From Erigeron canadensis (taxonomy: Eukaryota > Streptophyta > Magnoliopsida > Asterales > Asteraceae): DNA of 64,000 nucleotides. The notes below the pieces were generated by a model, which saw only the letters and a program-made list of their open reading frames with translations, had not been told where the DNA came from and ran no database searches. The DNA is taken from positions 25,677,966 through 25,741,965 of the forward strand of contig NC_057768.1 of assembly GCF_010389155.1 (NCBI RefSeq). Direction: 5' to 3'. Position 1 is the stretch's first letter. Each line of letters starts with the position of its first letter. The translations under genes and the position numbers were made by a program. This document shows positions 33,113 through 46,460 of the stretch, piece after piece.

Positions 33113-33690
33113 TAATACTCATAATGAAATTATTTACAACATACATTAATCAACAATTAAATTAGCTACAATATTCTTTTTTACATCAATTACTATCACA
33201 ATAATAACCATATGACAAAAATACGCGTACCCGATAGGGAATCTGATACCCGAGCCCGATTTGACCGTTGATCCCGAGTTGACTAGGGAAGGGAACGAGT
33301 GTGGAGATGTAACTTAATTACCCGACAAAAATGGGGATTATAAGTGGAAACTGGGTACAGGGATGGGGATTGAGATCCCCGATAATACCCCGTCACATTG
33401 CCATCCCTCCACACAAATCGTCAACGCCACAAGCTCCACCGTCGTCGTGGACTTGACCATCGTCTTCACCGCCACTGTCGTTACTGCCACCTTCGCAATA
33501 ATCATACTGCCACATCATGGAGGCATGAGGCATGTTCTTAGTGCTTTTATAATTGATGTGGTTTAGTAAAATTTGAGATGGTTAATATATAGAATATTTT
33601 GTTGTACACAAAAATACATGCATCATATGGTTATATTTCTGGATGTATATGTTTTGTGTATGGTAAAAATGTCTTGTTTACTATAATTAC
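33113..33690. other. Intergenic, no gene seen
   Basis: Contains GATACCCGAGCCCGA-like words at 33230-33390, reminiscent of degenerate transposon ends but without a clear partner. The 67-codon frame at 33363 has no domain. Confidence 0.35.
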
Positions 33691-34066
33691 CTCGGGAGTG
33701 TTTCGTACAATGGAATAAAAAGGGAAGAAAAAGAATGAAAAAAACTTCTCCTGTTTAGTTGTATCGAAAAATAGAATTGAATATAGAGAAGTGAGAATGA
33801 TTTCCAGGTTCTATAAATTGTAAAAAATAACTAAGAATGGAAAACAAATTTTTGATGATATTATGTGTTAATTTTAACTATTAACTATTAAAATTTTTAT
33901 ATTTCTATTATATATATATTTTTGTTATATATATATATATTCTTTGTTTGTATCAAACGACATAATTAATTCTTTATCTAAATATTCACTTTTTTTAATA
34001 TTTTTATTTTCTGTTACATTTTGCTTTTTATTTTGTATGATTCGTTCTTATCATTATCAAACATCA
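33691..34066. mobile_element. Candidate MITE, family of 18.3 kb
   Basis: Left end GAGTGTTTCGTACAATGG and right end TTATCAAACATC resemble the inverted termini at 18335-18757. The interior is very AT-rich with (TA)n runs. Boundaries are approximate. Confidence 0.4.
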
Positions 34067-34069
34067 TTA

Positions 34070-34384
34070 AAATGTTAAAATATCATCCCCTTATCCATGA
34101 GGTCTTGAATTTAAGCCTTGGGAAGCACATAAAGAAGTCTCTTTATGAGGGCTTGGATTGAGTATACCCATGTTCAAGTCTGAGGGGACAAGGTTTACCC
34201 ATATTGATCGTCGTGCCTTCAGGCGGATTAGTAGGGGGTTTTCCCCCTTCGGGTATTTGAAATAGACATTTCTACTTCGAAAGAGCTCTCTAACGCGGAC
34301 CCGGTTAAGACAACGTATGCTAGACCTTCCGCTGTCAAATCGCGACACGAAGTTTTCTACGAAATTCACCTTTAAAAAAAAAAA
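34070..34384 (+). mobile_element. tRNA-derived SINE, family S1, upstream of TRAPPC5
   Basis: Shares CAGGCGGATTAGTAGGGGG, CGCGGACCCGGTTAAGACAA and a poly(A) end (34374-34385) with the copies at 18977 and 47943. ATCAAACATC occurs at 34056-34065 and 34385-34394 as target duplication. The poly(A) tail lies about 240 bp before the TRAPPC5 start codon. Confidence 0.72.
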
Positions 34385-34624
34385 ATCAAACATCCTAAAA
34401 GACAAAAAAAAATAATTAAATAGAAAACAATTTTATTGGTGTACAGTAGGAGCATTTCGCGACTGTTCAAGTATTGGTAGTTGCCTTGACAATTTGACAT
34501 CACTATCACTCGTATTTTTCCCCGGAATACCTTTTTAAGGTTAAAATAACATGTTCTGAAATAAACACCAGAAATAACCAAAAGTGAAAAAGTAAATCTA
34601 AGTGAGAGGGAAGGGAGGGAGAAG

Positions 34625-37343
34625 ATGATCGGAAGTGGGAATAAGATGAAACAGTACTCTAATGTCCTCGACAAACCCCTTTCCAAGTCTCGACAAGAGG
34701 TCCCCCACCTTCTTCTTCCCTTTTATTTTCATTCTATATCTATATTCCGATCATATTCTACCCAGATCTATTTTAAATTCAATCTATACTTTCTTAATAT
34801 TACATACCCATGTATCAATTTCATTTCTTTTTCTTAATTATCTGATAAAGTTTTTATCTTTTTATTGTTAATTAATTGATAATTGAATAAATGTGCAGGT
34901 GAGTTTGAGTGCATTTGCATATTTGTTTTCAGAGATTGTTCAATACAATCAAACCCAAGTTGATAACATTGGTGAGCTTGAAAGAAGGTACCCCCCCCTT
35001 TTTTTTTTTCCTCAAAGCAGCTACATTTTTGTAATTAGCTTTATTTTGATTATTTCTTTGAGTAATATCGCATTTCTGAAATTCGGGTTTTTTTAGATAG
35101 AGGGAACATGTAGATTATGATTATTTTCGGAGATAACATAGATGATAATATTTGAATAAGTTTCGGTAAAGAACCTACTCGTCGCAAATGTAAAGCCCCA
35201 TAAGGATATGCCTGATTAGCTGTGTTCAGGCTAAATACCTTGATATAACTGGCTATTCGATTCTGATTTTTGAGTCTCAATTCTTGATATAACGGGTAAA
35301 CATAGAGGGATCTGTGTTCAGGCTAAATACCTTGGGAGAGCGGATGTATGTGGCCCAACGGGTATTCTTGTGGACGTTTATGGACTCTTCCCTGGTTACC
35401 CATGATCTTTACCTAGGGAGGTTTGTTTGCACCTTGGTGTCTTCTACAACCTTTGGGCCACCTTGAGATGGTATGTTTGAGTCTCAACGGTTGCCTACAA
35501 AATGCATCCAACAACAATCCCTACGAGATGCCTTTTAACTATGACGTAGAATGTGCTACATCAATCCTGCAGAAAGGATCATGTTTACATCTGTGTATTT
35601 TACTATCTGTATGTATATAATGTAAGTATACATATATAATATTAAAGGGACCCGAAACCATAGAGTACACCATTACATGATAATAATAGAATGTGTTCAG
35701 CTCGTAGCACACCAATGCTACACGCCTACACATACTCAAGTTGGGCCAATAATATCATACACATCCTACTTCCTACATATAAGATCTAGCCGATGCCCAA
35801 ACGGGCTTAATCAAGATATCTGATAAGATCCTCCGAACTACTCAATGGGAGTCTCATAAGAATTTCCAACCACCATCTTGTAGTTGCAAGAATCAGGAAT
35901 AGGTTTCCAGGCCTATATCCCTTTGTCCCCTTTTTATGAGTGTGTGATCTTGTACTATTAACTTTCTTTTATCTGATGCTTTATAGTCTTATATGATCAG
36001 ATTGGAGGATGCTGGCTATGCTGTTGGTGCACGTGTTCTTGAGCTACTTTGCCACAGGGAGAAGGTACAATTGTGTTGGTGGAACATTGAGTGACATGCA
36101 AAATATATTAATGTCTGCGTTGTTTTTATATCAAGGGGCAAAAAGTCGCTTGAATTTTCCTTACAAAGTAATTATATCTTATACAAATATTATGTAAATA
36201 AACCCTGGATGCTAGTGGGTAGTAAATAGTAATATTATCATAATAGCATATGATAACTGTATTTAGCACAATTTTCATATTCTCCTGGGTAAATTCATCT
36301 TGCGCTTCTTTTTTCCTCTCACGTTGCAGGGTAATAGAAGAGAGACACGATTGTTGGGCATCCTGTCTTTCATACACAGTACAGTATGGAAGGTTTTATT
36401 TGGAAAGGTTAGTTGTACTATTCTATAAGGTTTCCTTTTTATTGTTTTATTAAATTCCTTAGAGACAGTTGTATGGAAATGGAACCGATCTTCAAGTTAT
36501 GCTTTTTGAATGGGAGATGATTCGTATACGACACATATTGCTTCATACACGGACATTGTATGCTGTTGCGTATCAAGTAATATATGTAATCATAGAACCA
36601 CCGTATGTAGTAATTTCACAATTCAACTGAAATCCTATGAAAGACAATAATACATACTTATGTTAATGTTCTTGAATTTATTATTACATATGATTGCTTC
36701 TGCTTTGACATTCATTAATAATTGGTTTTACATTTAGGTAGCTGACTCTCTAGAGAAAGGCACTGAACACGAAGATGAATATATGATCAGTGAGAAGGAG
36801 CTCTTAGTCAATAGGTAAGTGTTCCTTTTTAGCAGATTTTATATTTAAGCATTCCTAATATCAACGTGTTCTTTCTGAATTATTCTAGATTTATATCTGT
36901 ACCGAAGGACATGGGAACCTTCAATTGTGGTGCTTTTGTTGCTGGGATAGTAAGGGTAAGTGACTAATTATTAAATCACGAATAGTTTTACCAAGCTACG
37001 TGCCTTGTAACTGACTTTCTTTTACTTTCCTATTTGAAGGGAGTTTTAGATAATGCAGGCTTCCCAGCTGTAGTTACTGCTCATTTTGTTCCTGTGGACG
37101 GTCAACAACGACCTCGTACTACCATTTTGATCAAATTTGCGGAAGAGGTATATAAACACTGTTCTATGTTTGTGATTATATCTCGTGCATTGTATTGAAG
37201 GGAACACATACTCGCATTGTCCTCAGATGTTCTGGAAGTCATACATTATATTTTCATTTTTACTTAACAAATCACTGACTTTTTGAACCCTTTTAATTGG
37301 CTTTTTGGAGCAGGTCCTACGAAGAGAGGCAAGATTAGGATGA
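34625..37343 (+). CDS. TRAPPC5: TRAPP complex subunit 5 (TRS31 homologue)
   Basis: Core subunit of the TRAPP tethering complexes, which act as Rab exchange factors in ER-Golgi and post-Golgi traffic. Eight exons: 34625-34699, 34899-34987, 36001-36064, 36330-36407, 36738-36814, 36889-36955, 37040-37147 and 37314-37343. All introns are GT-AG, the phases close, and the product is 195 aa, the usual plant length. Recognisable stretches are [17 protein letters not shown] (N-terminus), [73 protein letters not shown] and the C-terminal [11 protein letters not shown], all of the Bet3/TRS31 fold. The second intron (1 kb) holds a SINE-like insertion. ATG 34625 gives the conserved MIGSGN start after a purine-rich leader. 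It appears intact. Confidence 0.95.
35310..35480 (-). mobile_element. SINE-like repeat, family S2, in TRAPPC5 intron 2
   Basis: Read on the minus strand, AAACCTCCCTAGGTAAAGATC, GGAAGAG and TACCCGTTGGGCC align in order with the repeat at 39555-39740. Diverged; limits approximate. Confidence 0.4.
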
Positions 37344-39554
37344 TTATGAGTGTACGACTGTACGTTGTTTCAGTTTGATATTCAAGTATGCTCGCTGATT
37401 GAAAAGTTGAAGTTCAAACAAGAAAGTAGAGATGGGTTAAGCATGAAACTTTATGTGGCCTCTATTCATGACAAAATAACTCTGTTATTTTTGCTGGATT
37501 TAATGTGCTTTCTTTAAAATCTTGTGAGGCCATTTGTGTGAAGGCTAAGTTGTATGGGATTATGAGAAACAATAAGCTAAGCAACATAGTGAAACGATAG
37601 GTTAAGCAAGATAGTGTGGGAGTTCAAAACAGCAACAATGAGAATTTGTAGTTGTCCATGTGTTCTATAATTGTTTACTCGAATAGAAACAAACCTTCGA
37701 AGTGAGATTTTTATTTCTTGTTCCCTTCTGAGTGGTGTAACTTTTCAAGCAATAGTAAAAATGTGACAAGACTTCTTGATCAATGACCAGAAATATACAA
37801 AAAGGGGTAGATTTGGTGACTTGGTTCCTTTATACAGATCAATCTGAAGTCATGACCGGGCAGGTTAGGGTACATTCACCAAAGAGTGGATGGTTTTTAC
37901 AGTTTGATTTTGTGACCAGGCTGTCGGATCAACCCAGATCCCGCCAGCAAGAGCTTTTGTGTGGGACTCAAACATAGTGGATTTAGTCAGCTATAGATGT
38001 GGTTATAAAGCAAGAAATTAGCAAAATAATAATTTTGCAAAAACAGAGATACATTATATCCAATGAGATTTAGTCCAACATAAAGTTCTATTGTGTGAAT
38101 TTTGCTATAATAATTGTTAGTTTCCATAAGATATATCAGTTACTATAATTAGTCACAAGTCACGACTCACAAGTACAAGGGAATAATCACTCCTTTATGA
38201 GGTAGAGCTCTAAGACTCATAATAGCTATTACAAAGCAGACAACGAAGAGATGCAGCATGCGTTGTCGCGTTTTTGTATGCTCCTACAATGCTTATCGGC
38301 TATGACAAATGCCATTTCATGAGAATCACGTTCAAGGACTATACCTAAAGAAGAAAAGTTGACTAATGTATGGTAAAAATAAACAAAGCACAATCTGTTC
38401 TTCCAAACAAGAAAAATATATGCTATTGCTCAATTAACAAGATTTTCAAGTCACCTTTTCTGGTGTACAAAAACAAGGCAACTCTAACAAATATTTCACA
38501 TGTTTAAAAAGAATTTGACCAAATATCAGAAGGCAATGGCACCTCTGACCCAACCACCATATAGTCAAAAGAATAACCATTCACATAAAACAACTTGAAA
38601 CCAATATCATTCTTTCATCTCTTTCGCAACTGCTTCTAAAAAGGGCAGAGCTGCTTTTGGTCATAGCTTTTCGAAACTGATGAATGTGCCAACTTGAATA
38701 ATAATATTACATTATCACTGTCACAAAAAAGTAAGAAAACTTGTGAGCATGTCATGTCGTTGATGTACTTCGGGAAATAAGTCAACCATGGCGCTGACAG
38801 TAGAACTTGCAGTAAAACTCTTAAGCAAAATTGTGCGTCATTAGTCCATTTCTTGTTATATTTCAACAAAATAGATAAAGAATATAAATAAATAAACAAA
38901 ATTAGAGTCATGATCTTTTGGTTGCATCTATGGGAACAAAAAACTTAAGACAGCTTACAAAATTGAATCTCTTAAACATGTCAATCACATCCTATCCTAA
39001 TTTCCATCCGTAAAGGTGGCAGGATGAACCTTTTCGGATCACTTACAGTACATGGCTCTACGAAGGAAGGGCTTGGCTTAGATTTTCAATATGATTCATA
39101 GATCCTTAATATCGCAAAAATGAATAACTAAACTGAATATCAGATTCACATTTTGCTCAAGGGGTGTTGATTTGCATTTTAGAACTAATTATTTGATTAT
39201 TGCAAGTTGAAGATGCAATAATGAATTTTTGATGATTGGTTTGGACATGCCAACTTCAATTTAAATAATATGATAGTACAGTCACAGAATCAGTTTCACA
39301 CCGGCTGCTATAAAGTTGACTACCTGAGGAAAGACTAACATTAACTTTATAATCTTTCCTTCAAAATACATAAAAAACTATATTCAAAACTCAACTTTCA
39401 CAAAGTGTGTCCCCTTTTTTCCACAATGTTATTTTTGGTCATCTTATGTATTAATTCCTATTAAAACCCAGAAAGTCTCTAACGTTCATTATTATAAGTT
39501 TCAAACACCAAAACCACTATCTTCTACGGAGTATCACCCTATTGATTGCAGATA
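37344..39554. other. Intergenic between TRAPPC5 and IRX9H
   Basis: The first few hundred bases are probably TRAPPC5 3' untranslated region. No other gene recognised. A possible minus-strand exon at 38235-38350 (38 codons ending in TAA, after a TTTAG) has no partner exons and is not called. Confidence 0.4.
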
Positions 39555-39740
39555 ATAATCCGGCCTGGTAGTTAGGTGTCCTGATATCCTCACAGGAGGT
39601 CTTAGGCTCAAACCTCCCTAGATAAACATCTTGGGGGTAGCAAGAGGAAGTGTTTGAAAACGGTCACACGGATACCCAGCTAAGCCCTGAACATCTAAGT
39701 TAAGGACTTGCCATCCCCAAGTAACCTGAACTGAAAAAAC
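39555..39740 (+). mobile_element. SINE-like repeat, family S2
   Basis: CTGGTAGTTAGGTG and TTAGGCTCAAACCTCC sit about 40 bp apart and resemble a degenerate A box and B box. The rest matches, inverted, the repeat in TRAPPC5 intron 2. It ends near GAACTGAAAAAAC. Confidence 0.4.
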
Positions 39741-41038
39741 ATCCTACGTTTCTCCATTTAGTCGTTTACTTCACTTCTACAATTCACATAATCACATCCA
39801 GACACCCCCTGAACCTGATTTGCATTCCCAATCAAGAAAAGCCACCCAGCATAACCATCATGTGACAATTCTATTTACAGGGATCTAATGGATTATGGTA
39901 TCAATGAAAGGTAAGTACGTTCAATTTAAACCAAGTGTTGGTGCCTAAACAAAAATCACAAAAGACTAGAAGTAGATATATCGAGATATAGAGCCGCAGT
40001 GAAAAAAATGTGGTACAACGTACTTATCCAAAAGTTGGTGACAATTGATATAGTAAAAGAAAAACTTTCTTGCCCATTGGAAGATAGGGGAAAGGAAAAA
40101 CGTTGAATAAGTGACTAACAAAATCAAAGCTTCTTTTATTTAAGTATAATATTTGATTTTAATGAAAGGGTGGCTCTTTTTCTTTTTTCTTAATAAGCAC
40201 TCACTTTTAGATAGCGAAATTATAATGATATACATCAATACAAAGCTGTCAAGTCTCGGATTTGTAAAGTACAGAGCAATCCAAGTCTCAATTTTGTTAA
40301 ATACATTCATCATATGTCATGCAACTAGTGGTATTGACAATCCAGATATGTTGAAAGATTCAAATGCCAAAACAAAAAAAAAAAAAAAAAAAAAAAAAGA
40401 TACTCAAATTAAAGCAAAAAACTTACTTAATCTATAAGTTCAAAAAGAAAAGTTAATTATTTGGCTTTTCGTTGTTTTCTACCTAGTTTTGTGGCTATTT
40501 CATAGCTGTTTGCCTGTTTCTGTGCTTTCTAAAGTCTTTCTAGGTTAATAAGAGAACTCTGGTCACAGAGAAACTTGAAAGTTACTTGCTTTCTAAAAGT
40601 AAACTAAACTGCCTTCAGATGACCTCCCCTTGTGTCATTTCTTCCTTGCCAGCATGAGGTGTCAGATCAACTCTTTCTATTTATGTACTGACATTTGAGT
40701 TATATCTCTCATTCTCTCCTTTTAATCAAAAGCAGTATCTCTATTAAACTTAGACGGTGTCAAAAACTGTTAGCCTAAAATTGTCTAGGATTTGGTCACT
40801 CATTTCCCCTCATATTTTATTTTCCTAAATCATCATTCTTTCAGACAAACATTTGTATACTCATGGCCACATCAATGCTGTTTAATCAATTCGATGGATG
40901 GGTAGTCAGTAAGCATATGTAAATAGAGAAGAAACATGAATGTTAAATGACGCTTTTATCTATAGGGTCAACTATATATTAAGCTTGAGCAATACCTCTT
41001 TCCGGCTGTTGTTTGAAGAAGGTCACATGCATTGGCAT
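39741..41038. other. Intergenic, downstream of IRX9H
   Basis: AT-rich with a poly(A) run at 40375-40398. The part nearest 41038 probably includes the IRX9H 3' untranslated region. No other gene seen. Confidence 0.4.
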
Positions 41039-43235
41039 TTACTCGATAGGGAGAACAGCATCGAGGTTCTTCTGAAGCAACCAGCCTCTAGGATAACTAA
41101 GATCATGAGCTTCCAAATGAAGATGCCAGTTCATAATTTTAGAACATCCAAATGGAGTAGCTTCCATTTGACTCTCATCTTCTACCAATTGTTCAATAAA
41201 AGTGGTCTCCTGAAATGTCATAGTACCAGTATACCACATTGACATTTAATATCGTTTTTAAACCGACTCCCTAGCAAAAAAGATTAATCAAGAGGTAAAA
41301 AGGAATGACTGATGCATACCTGAAATCCCTCCTTAATGGTGTCTAATTGACGAATCAAGGCTGAGGTGGGTTTTTTCCATCTCTTTGGGTCCCACAGAAT
41401 GGTGCTGTTGAATGCAAATCCAGACATGTCAACATGAAATCTTCGAAGCCTTTTACTCTTTTCATTTGTATGCCACCCAATCACTTGACTTCCATTGCAT
41501 ACAGGACCTTCTAAAGTTGCCTTGTTTTTGCTTTGTGCAAGCATTGCTACTGGCCAAGTGCCAAAACGGCTGCAATCAGTAGAGTAAACAAAAGAACTTT
41601 AAAGTTTAGCAAAGGATGGAGTGATGGAATGAAAGCGCATGCAAATTCCTTTCAACATATCCTGTAAAAGTTTTTGCTGAGCAAGCTAAAAAAATTCCTT
41701 CAAAAGCTTACACTTCGTAAAAAAACCCAACAAAATCTACCAAAAGATGCCATCCAGTATGTACTCTCAAAGTTTTGGTGGAAGATAATAAAAAAAATAT
41801 ATATAAAAAAAAAAAGCATTAGTTACGCACTTAACCTAGTGAAATCTTTAACATATGAGCACTATCGTAGTGCATACTCTCTTATGCACTTAAACATGCA
41901 TGCCAGTCTGTCTTATTTTTTTTATTGTTCATGCACATTTGATAAAATTCATTGAATATGTATAGTTCTTACACTGCCTTGATAGAGATATATGGGATTA
42001 TATATTTTAATGTACCTATGGGTTATTATCTTTTAAGAAGCTACTTTTAGGAGATACGTGCGGTGCTTACGAACTGTTTGTGACTTTCAGCTTATATTAG
42101 GGAGAAAGTTATGCTTTTTTCCATACAAAATGCTTGCCATTTTAATAGCCTACTTTAGAGAGAAAACTATGCATTCTATAGGCACCATATTTATTTCAAA
42201 CGTAAAATAGCAGTTTAAATATCCAATCCCAAACACCCCCATGATAGAATAATACATACTTACACATATTACCAACAAAAGTAATCAGTAACTGCAGAAA
42301 ACATATACCAGTTTTTTCGCAAGCATATCAACATTCAGTATCATAATCACTCAGACACGTAAACACACAATCACAGTATAACAATGCGGGAAAGAAAACA
42401 AAAGAATAAACAAAATGATAAGATCATAAGAAAAACGAAAGTACCTGATATTTCTCAAAGACTCAAACAACTCAAGCGAATAAATATTATCGTCGTCTGC
42501 AAAATACACAATCCCATCAAGCTTATGATGTTCAATATGTTCAAGTGCTCTATTCCGCTGATGAACACCTCTATCCTTAATATCCGTAACATTCTTACTA
42601 CAAACCAAATGCCGATACATAATCCCCATTCCCCTAAGTATATCCGCAGTCTCACTTGTCTCCACATTCATCTCCACAACAATCCAAAGAATTGGTGGCG
42701 GCACAAGCCTTAACACCTGCCCTAATCTATTCAAATAAAACGCTTGCAACGCTCTACCATAAGTCGGTGTCACAACAATCACTTGTTTCTTATCAACATC
42801 ATAATCAAACCTTTCCTTCAAATTCACATTCACATTCAAATTCACATTATCTAATTTCTCAACCTTATCACTAACAACATGATCAATATCTTGCTTAACA
42901 TCTAAAACCGGACCACGTTTAATTTCGAAAGAAAAATCACGACTTTGAACATTTTGTTCAAGTTCACCAAAAGGGGCTAAACCTAACAAAAAACCCACCA
43001 AGAAAAACAAGAAATAACCGAAAACCGACTTACGCCAAGTACGAAAAAGACCAACTTTTTTAGGATTAGTACTATGTTTTTCGGCTCCTATAAATCTACG
43101 AACACCTACACCAAAATCTGATAAAGGGGAAGCAAATCTAGTAGTGGGGTTAAGTTTAGTATGAGAATTAGGTGAAAAAGGACTTGTATTACCTCCATTT
43201 CTGTAAGGAGAAAGTGTTCTTCTAATCGAAGCCAT
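41039..43235 (-). CDS. IRX9H: GT43 glycosyltransferase, IRX9H-type (xylan backbone synthesis)
   Basis: Golgi type II membrane protein of glycosyltransferase family 43, needed for elongation of the beta-1,4-xylan backbone with IRX10/IRX14-type partners. Three exons (minus strand): 43235-42445, 41569-41320 and 41209-41039. All introns are GT-AG and phases close, giving 403 aa. The N-terminus [10 protein letters not shown] is a hallmark of the IRX9H branch. A membrane anchor spans about residues 71-89 ([19 protein letters not shown]). The catalytic domain follows from [20 protein letters not shown], with the DDD metal motif in [10 protein letters not shown] (residues 247-249), [11 protein letters not shown] across the first splice junction, and WHLHLEAHD and YPRGWLLQ near the end. 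ATG 43235 is chosen from the family N-terminus. Appears intact. IRX9H versus IRX9 is judged from the N-terminus only. Confidence 0.93.
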
Positions 43236-43473
43236 CGATCATCAAGAAAATCTTTATTATATATGTATATATGTTGTATGTATATATTGTTGACTATAAT
43301 TATATAATTGTTAGTTGAATGTTTAAAAGGGTTTGTGTTGGATCTGAAGATTGAAAATGGGAGAAGAAGAAGAACAAGGAACCAGGTTGTAAACTGGAAA
43401 TGGAAGCGCGTTTATTGGTAATTTTTGGAGTGAATCATTGTCGAGAAGACATCACCAATTTTGGTTGGACTTA

Positions 43474-43481
43474 TTTATATT
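43474..43481 (-). promoter_or_regulatory. Candidate TATA box of the IRX9H gene
   Basis: ATATAAAT on the minus strand, about 240 bp upstream of the start codon, followed by a TTCTTCTTCTCCC-rich leader. Fits a core promoter, but AT-rich DNA gives chance matches. Confidence 0.4.
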
Positions 43482-43489
43482 TGTTTTTG

Positions 43490-46145
43490 TTTTACTGTAT
43501 TATTATTATTGGATAGAGATTATTAATAGTATTTGTTTTTGTTTTACTGTATTATAATGGTCCAGATCAACTTTACTTATAAATTGGATATTAACTTTAG
43601 AGGGTATCAATTCATTATTATTATCTTTTTAAATCATGTATATGTTTGAGATATTGAAGCTTTTGAGCTAATAATGTTTAACTTAGAAAAATTAATTACA
43701 TAATATTTGTCTTCAATGCATTTTTTAAATAACATAGATAACCAACAATAAAATATATGTTATGTTATGGGGTTGGTTATTGTAAAACGAATTGAATATT
43801 AAAATAAAATAAATATGGCAAAATATTGATGCATGAATATTCACGAATCACAAGTATATACATTAATATACACGATAATTTTCAGTGAAGAAAAATTTAT
43901 AATTTTATTTGTCTTACATCAATATTTATTTATTTTAACTAGAATTTATATGTTGTTATTGTATTTAGTGGGTATTTGACAATATGAAGTATTTAGATGA
44001 AGAAATGGTTATCTACTACACTACTATAAAAACATAGTTTTAGGTTAGCTTTTATATATATATATTTCTTTTTCAAAACACAGTTTTAAAAACATAAAAT
44101 TTATTTTAAAAATATAAAATTTTTATTATAAATGCAACATCATGAAAAAAGAAGCCCATTCACCATAGAAAAAGAATTGTATTACATTGGGGTTCATGGG
44201 CTGGTAAATGTATATCCTTTCCCATATTTTATGCTCTAAAGAGAATAACATTTAACTACAGTTTCATATACTTGAGACTACAGCGCTCAAAAACATAAAT
44301 GCTAAAACTGAATTATTATAATTTATAACCATAAGTTCAAATCATTACATATTTTGTGCCATAGCATAAAACTTGACTTGAAAGAGTTGAAGCTCGATAA
44401 AGATTTTACCTATTTGTGGATCTAGATTAAACCTTAACATTACTAATTGGTGCAATATTTCGCATCATGATTCATGATTAGTAAATATGAGGGTTTTGTA
44501 TTTATTTATTTGAAAAGAGATTAAGACAGTAGTATATATACCTGGGGCACTAGAACTAGAGCATTATTACAATATAAACGACAAAATGATTTGTTTAATA
44601 TGGAGACAATGACCTCATAGTTACTTGTTAATGACTCTTGGGTCTATTGGTTTAAGAAGAAGGCGAGAGTCTTTGCCTTTTTAGAGATCTTAAATTTAAA
44701 TCCGAGCATTGACGTTTAGTTACTAATTTGCAAGAAAAATTACCTATTAACTACTCGTACTATTTTTTTTTTTTTATCGATAGTCACTTAAAAATGAAAA
44801 TACCAATAATTGGTTCTTGGCTAAATCGAAATGTCCCCTTATCATTCAATCATGAAACAAACATCACAATCCTTGAAATAGAAAATTTTACCTACAATAG
44901 TGTATATTGTTACAAACTCACATTATTGTCGGCCCTGAATTTTTTAATGGAGCAAATCTAAAATGAAGATCTGTCCTAATCGTTTTGGTAAATAAACTTT
45001 TATTTTGCTGTCTTTGTATTCTCAAAGAATGTTTAAGTTAATTTGTTTGTAGTCTTAAATCCTAACGTTATTTTTCTTTTCAATTAGACATATGTAACAA
45101 CTAACAACTCAAGCTATTTTTGACTGATAAACCACCTATGACCTATGACAATCACCATCTATGTAAACCATCTACGACAATCACCATCATAAATTAGCAG
45201 ACAATGCACGAGAAGTTTTTATCCTCATGCTACATATTATGCAGCCATCAGTAATTTAGTAAGTTATTAAAGAAAAAAAAATGGATTTGTTAGACACTGG
45301 GCTTTACTTAGATCAAATTATCAGTTTTTACTAGTGGATTGGATTGCCATAGTGAGTTAAATAGTTGGGTCAACGGGAGCCTGTACTTTATACGTTGGGC
45401 CAAATTGAAAGTCTTATGGGAGCCCATACACTAAGAGTATATAACGAGTGGAAAATTGATGTAAGAATGTAAGATCGTACCAGTTCTACATTTTAGAATG
45501 TCTTATCGAGTCCTTATTTTTTTTTTTTTCGTATGTCATAACTCATAAAGATTCTAAATAGCGTGAAATTACTACTTGTTGCATTAGTAGTCAAATATAT
45601 ATCTTTAGTAACTTAGGATTGAGTACTTAGTTTCAAATAACAACTACTACAATAAGTATCTTAATCGTCCCAAGGTACCTAATTTCATCCCCATGAAAAT
45701 GTCTTGTAATTGGTCAGTTACTAGAATCATAAAACATGCAATTTGTAATAAAGAGTAGAAATATGTAATTCCTGGATAAGAGGAGATTCTCTCAAGTTGG
45801 CTAACATAAATTTTGACCCTTTAATTAAAATCAAAAGTCAAAATGTTTTCAAATTGAAAACATTGATCAATCAAGTTGGAAACAGTTCGAGAGAATCTCT
45901 GTCTTTCCTTTTTACAAATATGAGGTGGCAGTTTCATGATGTTCATGAAGAATAAAAACTAAACAAACAACTTTATTAATAGAGTTATAAACCCGCCATT
46001 TTTTTTCTTTTGTTTTTTTTCATTCTCATATGTTGGATTTCTTTTACGGTTATTGTGTTTAATAAGGGTTTTTTTTAGTGTGCTTTTTATTAAATCTATA
46101 TTTGATTCAAAGCGTTTGTTAATAACCTTGGAATCTTTATATAAA
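43490..46145. other. Intergenic, no gene seen
   Basis: AT-rich. A possible degraded SINE head at 44625-44710 (CTCTTGGGTCTATTGG) lacks a good B box. Short frames (44728-44961, 45959-46165) have no domain. Confidence 0.4.
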
Positions 46146-46460
46146 CTAGACTTATCCTTGCACAATGCGGCGACGGTGGAGGTAGTGATGGCGGCGGTAA
46201 TGTCGGCAACGGTGACGGTGGTGGGGGCGGTGGTGTTGCTGAATGTAAAAGTAATTGATGTTAAATGTACGTGGTTGTGTGGTTATTTTAAAGGTTGATG
46301 AATCTAATTGTAGATTCTTTCATTAAGGGTATTATAGGTAATTTGGCAGAGATGTTTAAATTAATGAATAAAGGAGATGAACACATTTGGTTTTTAAAAG
46401 GCTGAAAGTTTAAGGAAAAGAATGAGTGATTTACTTTATAAGATAGTATAGAAGTATAGA
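46146..46460 (-). mobile_element. Non-autonomous Helitron, GC-cored family
   Basis: On the minus strand: A|TCTATACTTCTATACTATC at the 5' end, and CGCATTGTGCAAGGATAAGTCTAG|T at the 3' end split across spacer and CTAG. The interior is rich in CACCACCGCC on that strand. 315 bp, no coding. Confidence 0.75.

Noticed and set aside
38235..38350. Isolated minus-strand coding exon of 38 codons
   Set aside because: An acceptor-like TTTAG and a stop are present, but there are no partner exons and no recognisable family.
42384..42874. Plus-strand frames of 109 and 72 codons
   Set aside because: Both are antisense shadows of IRX9H exon 1.
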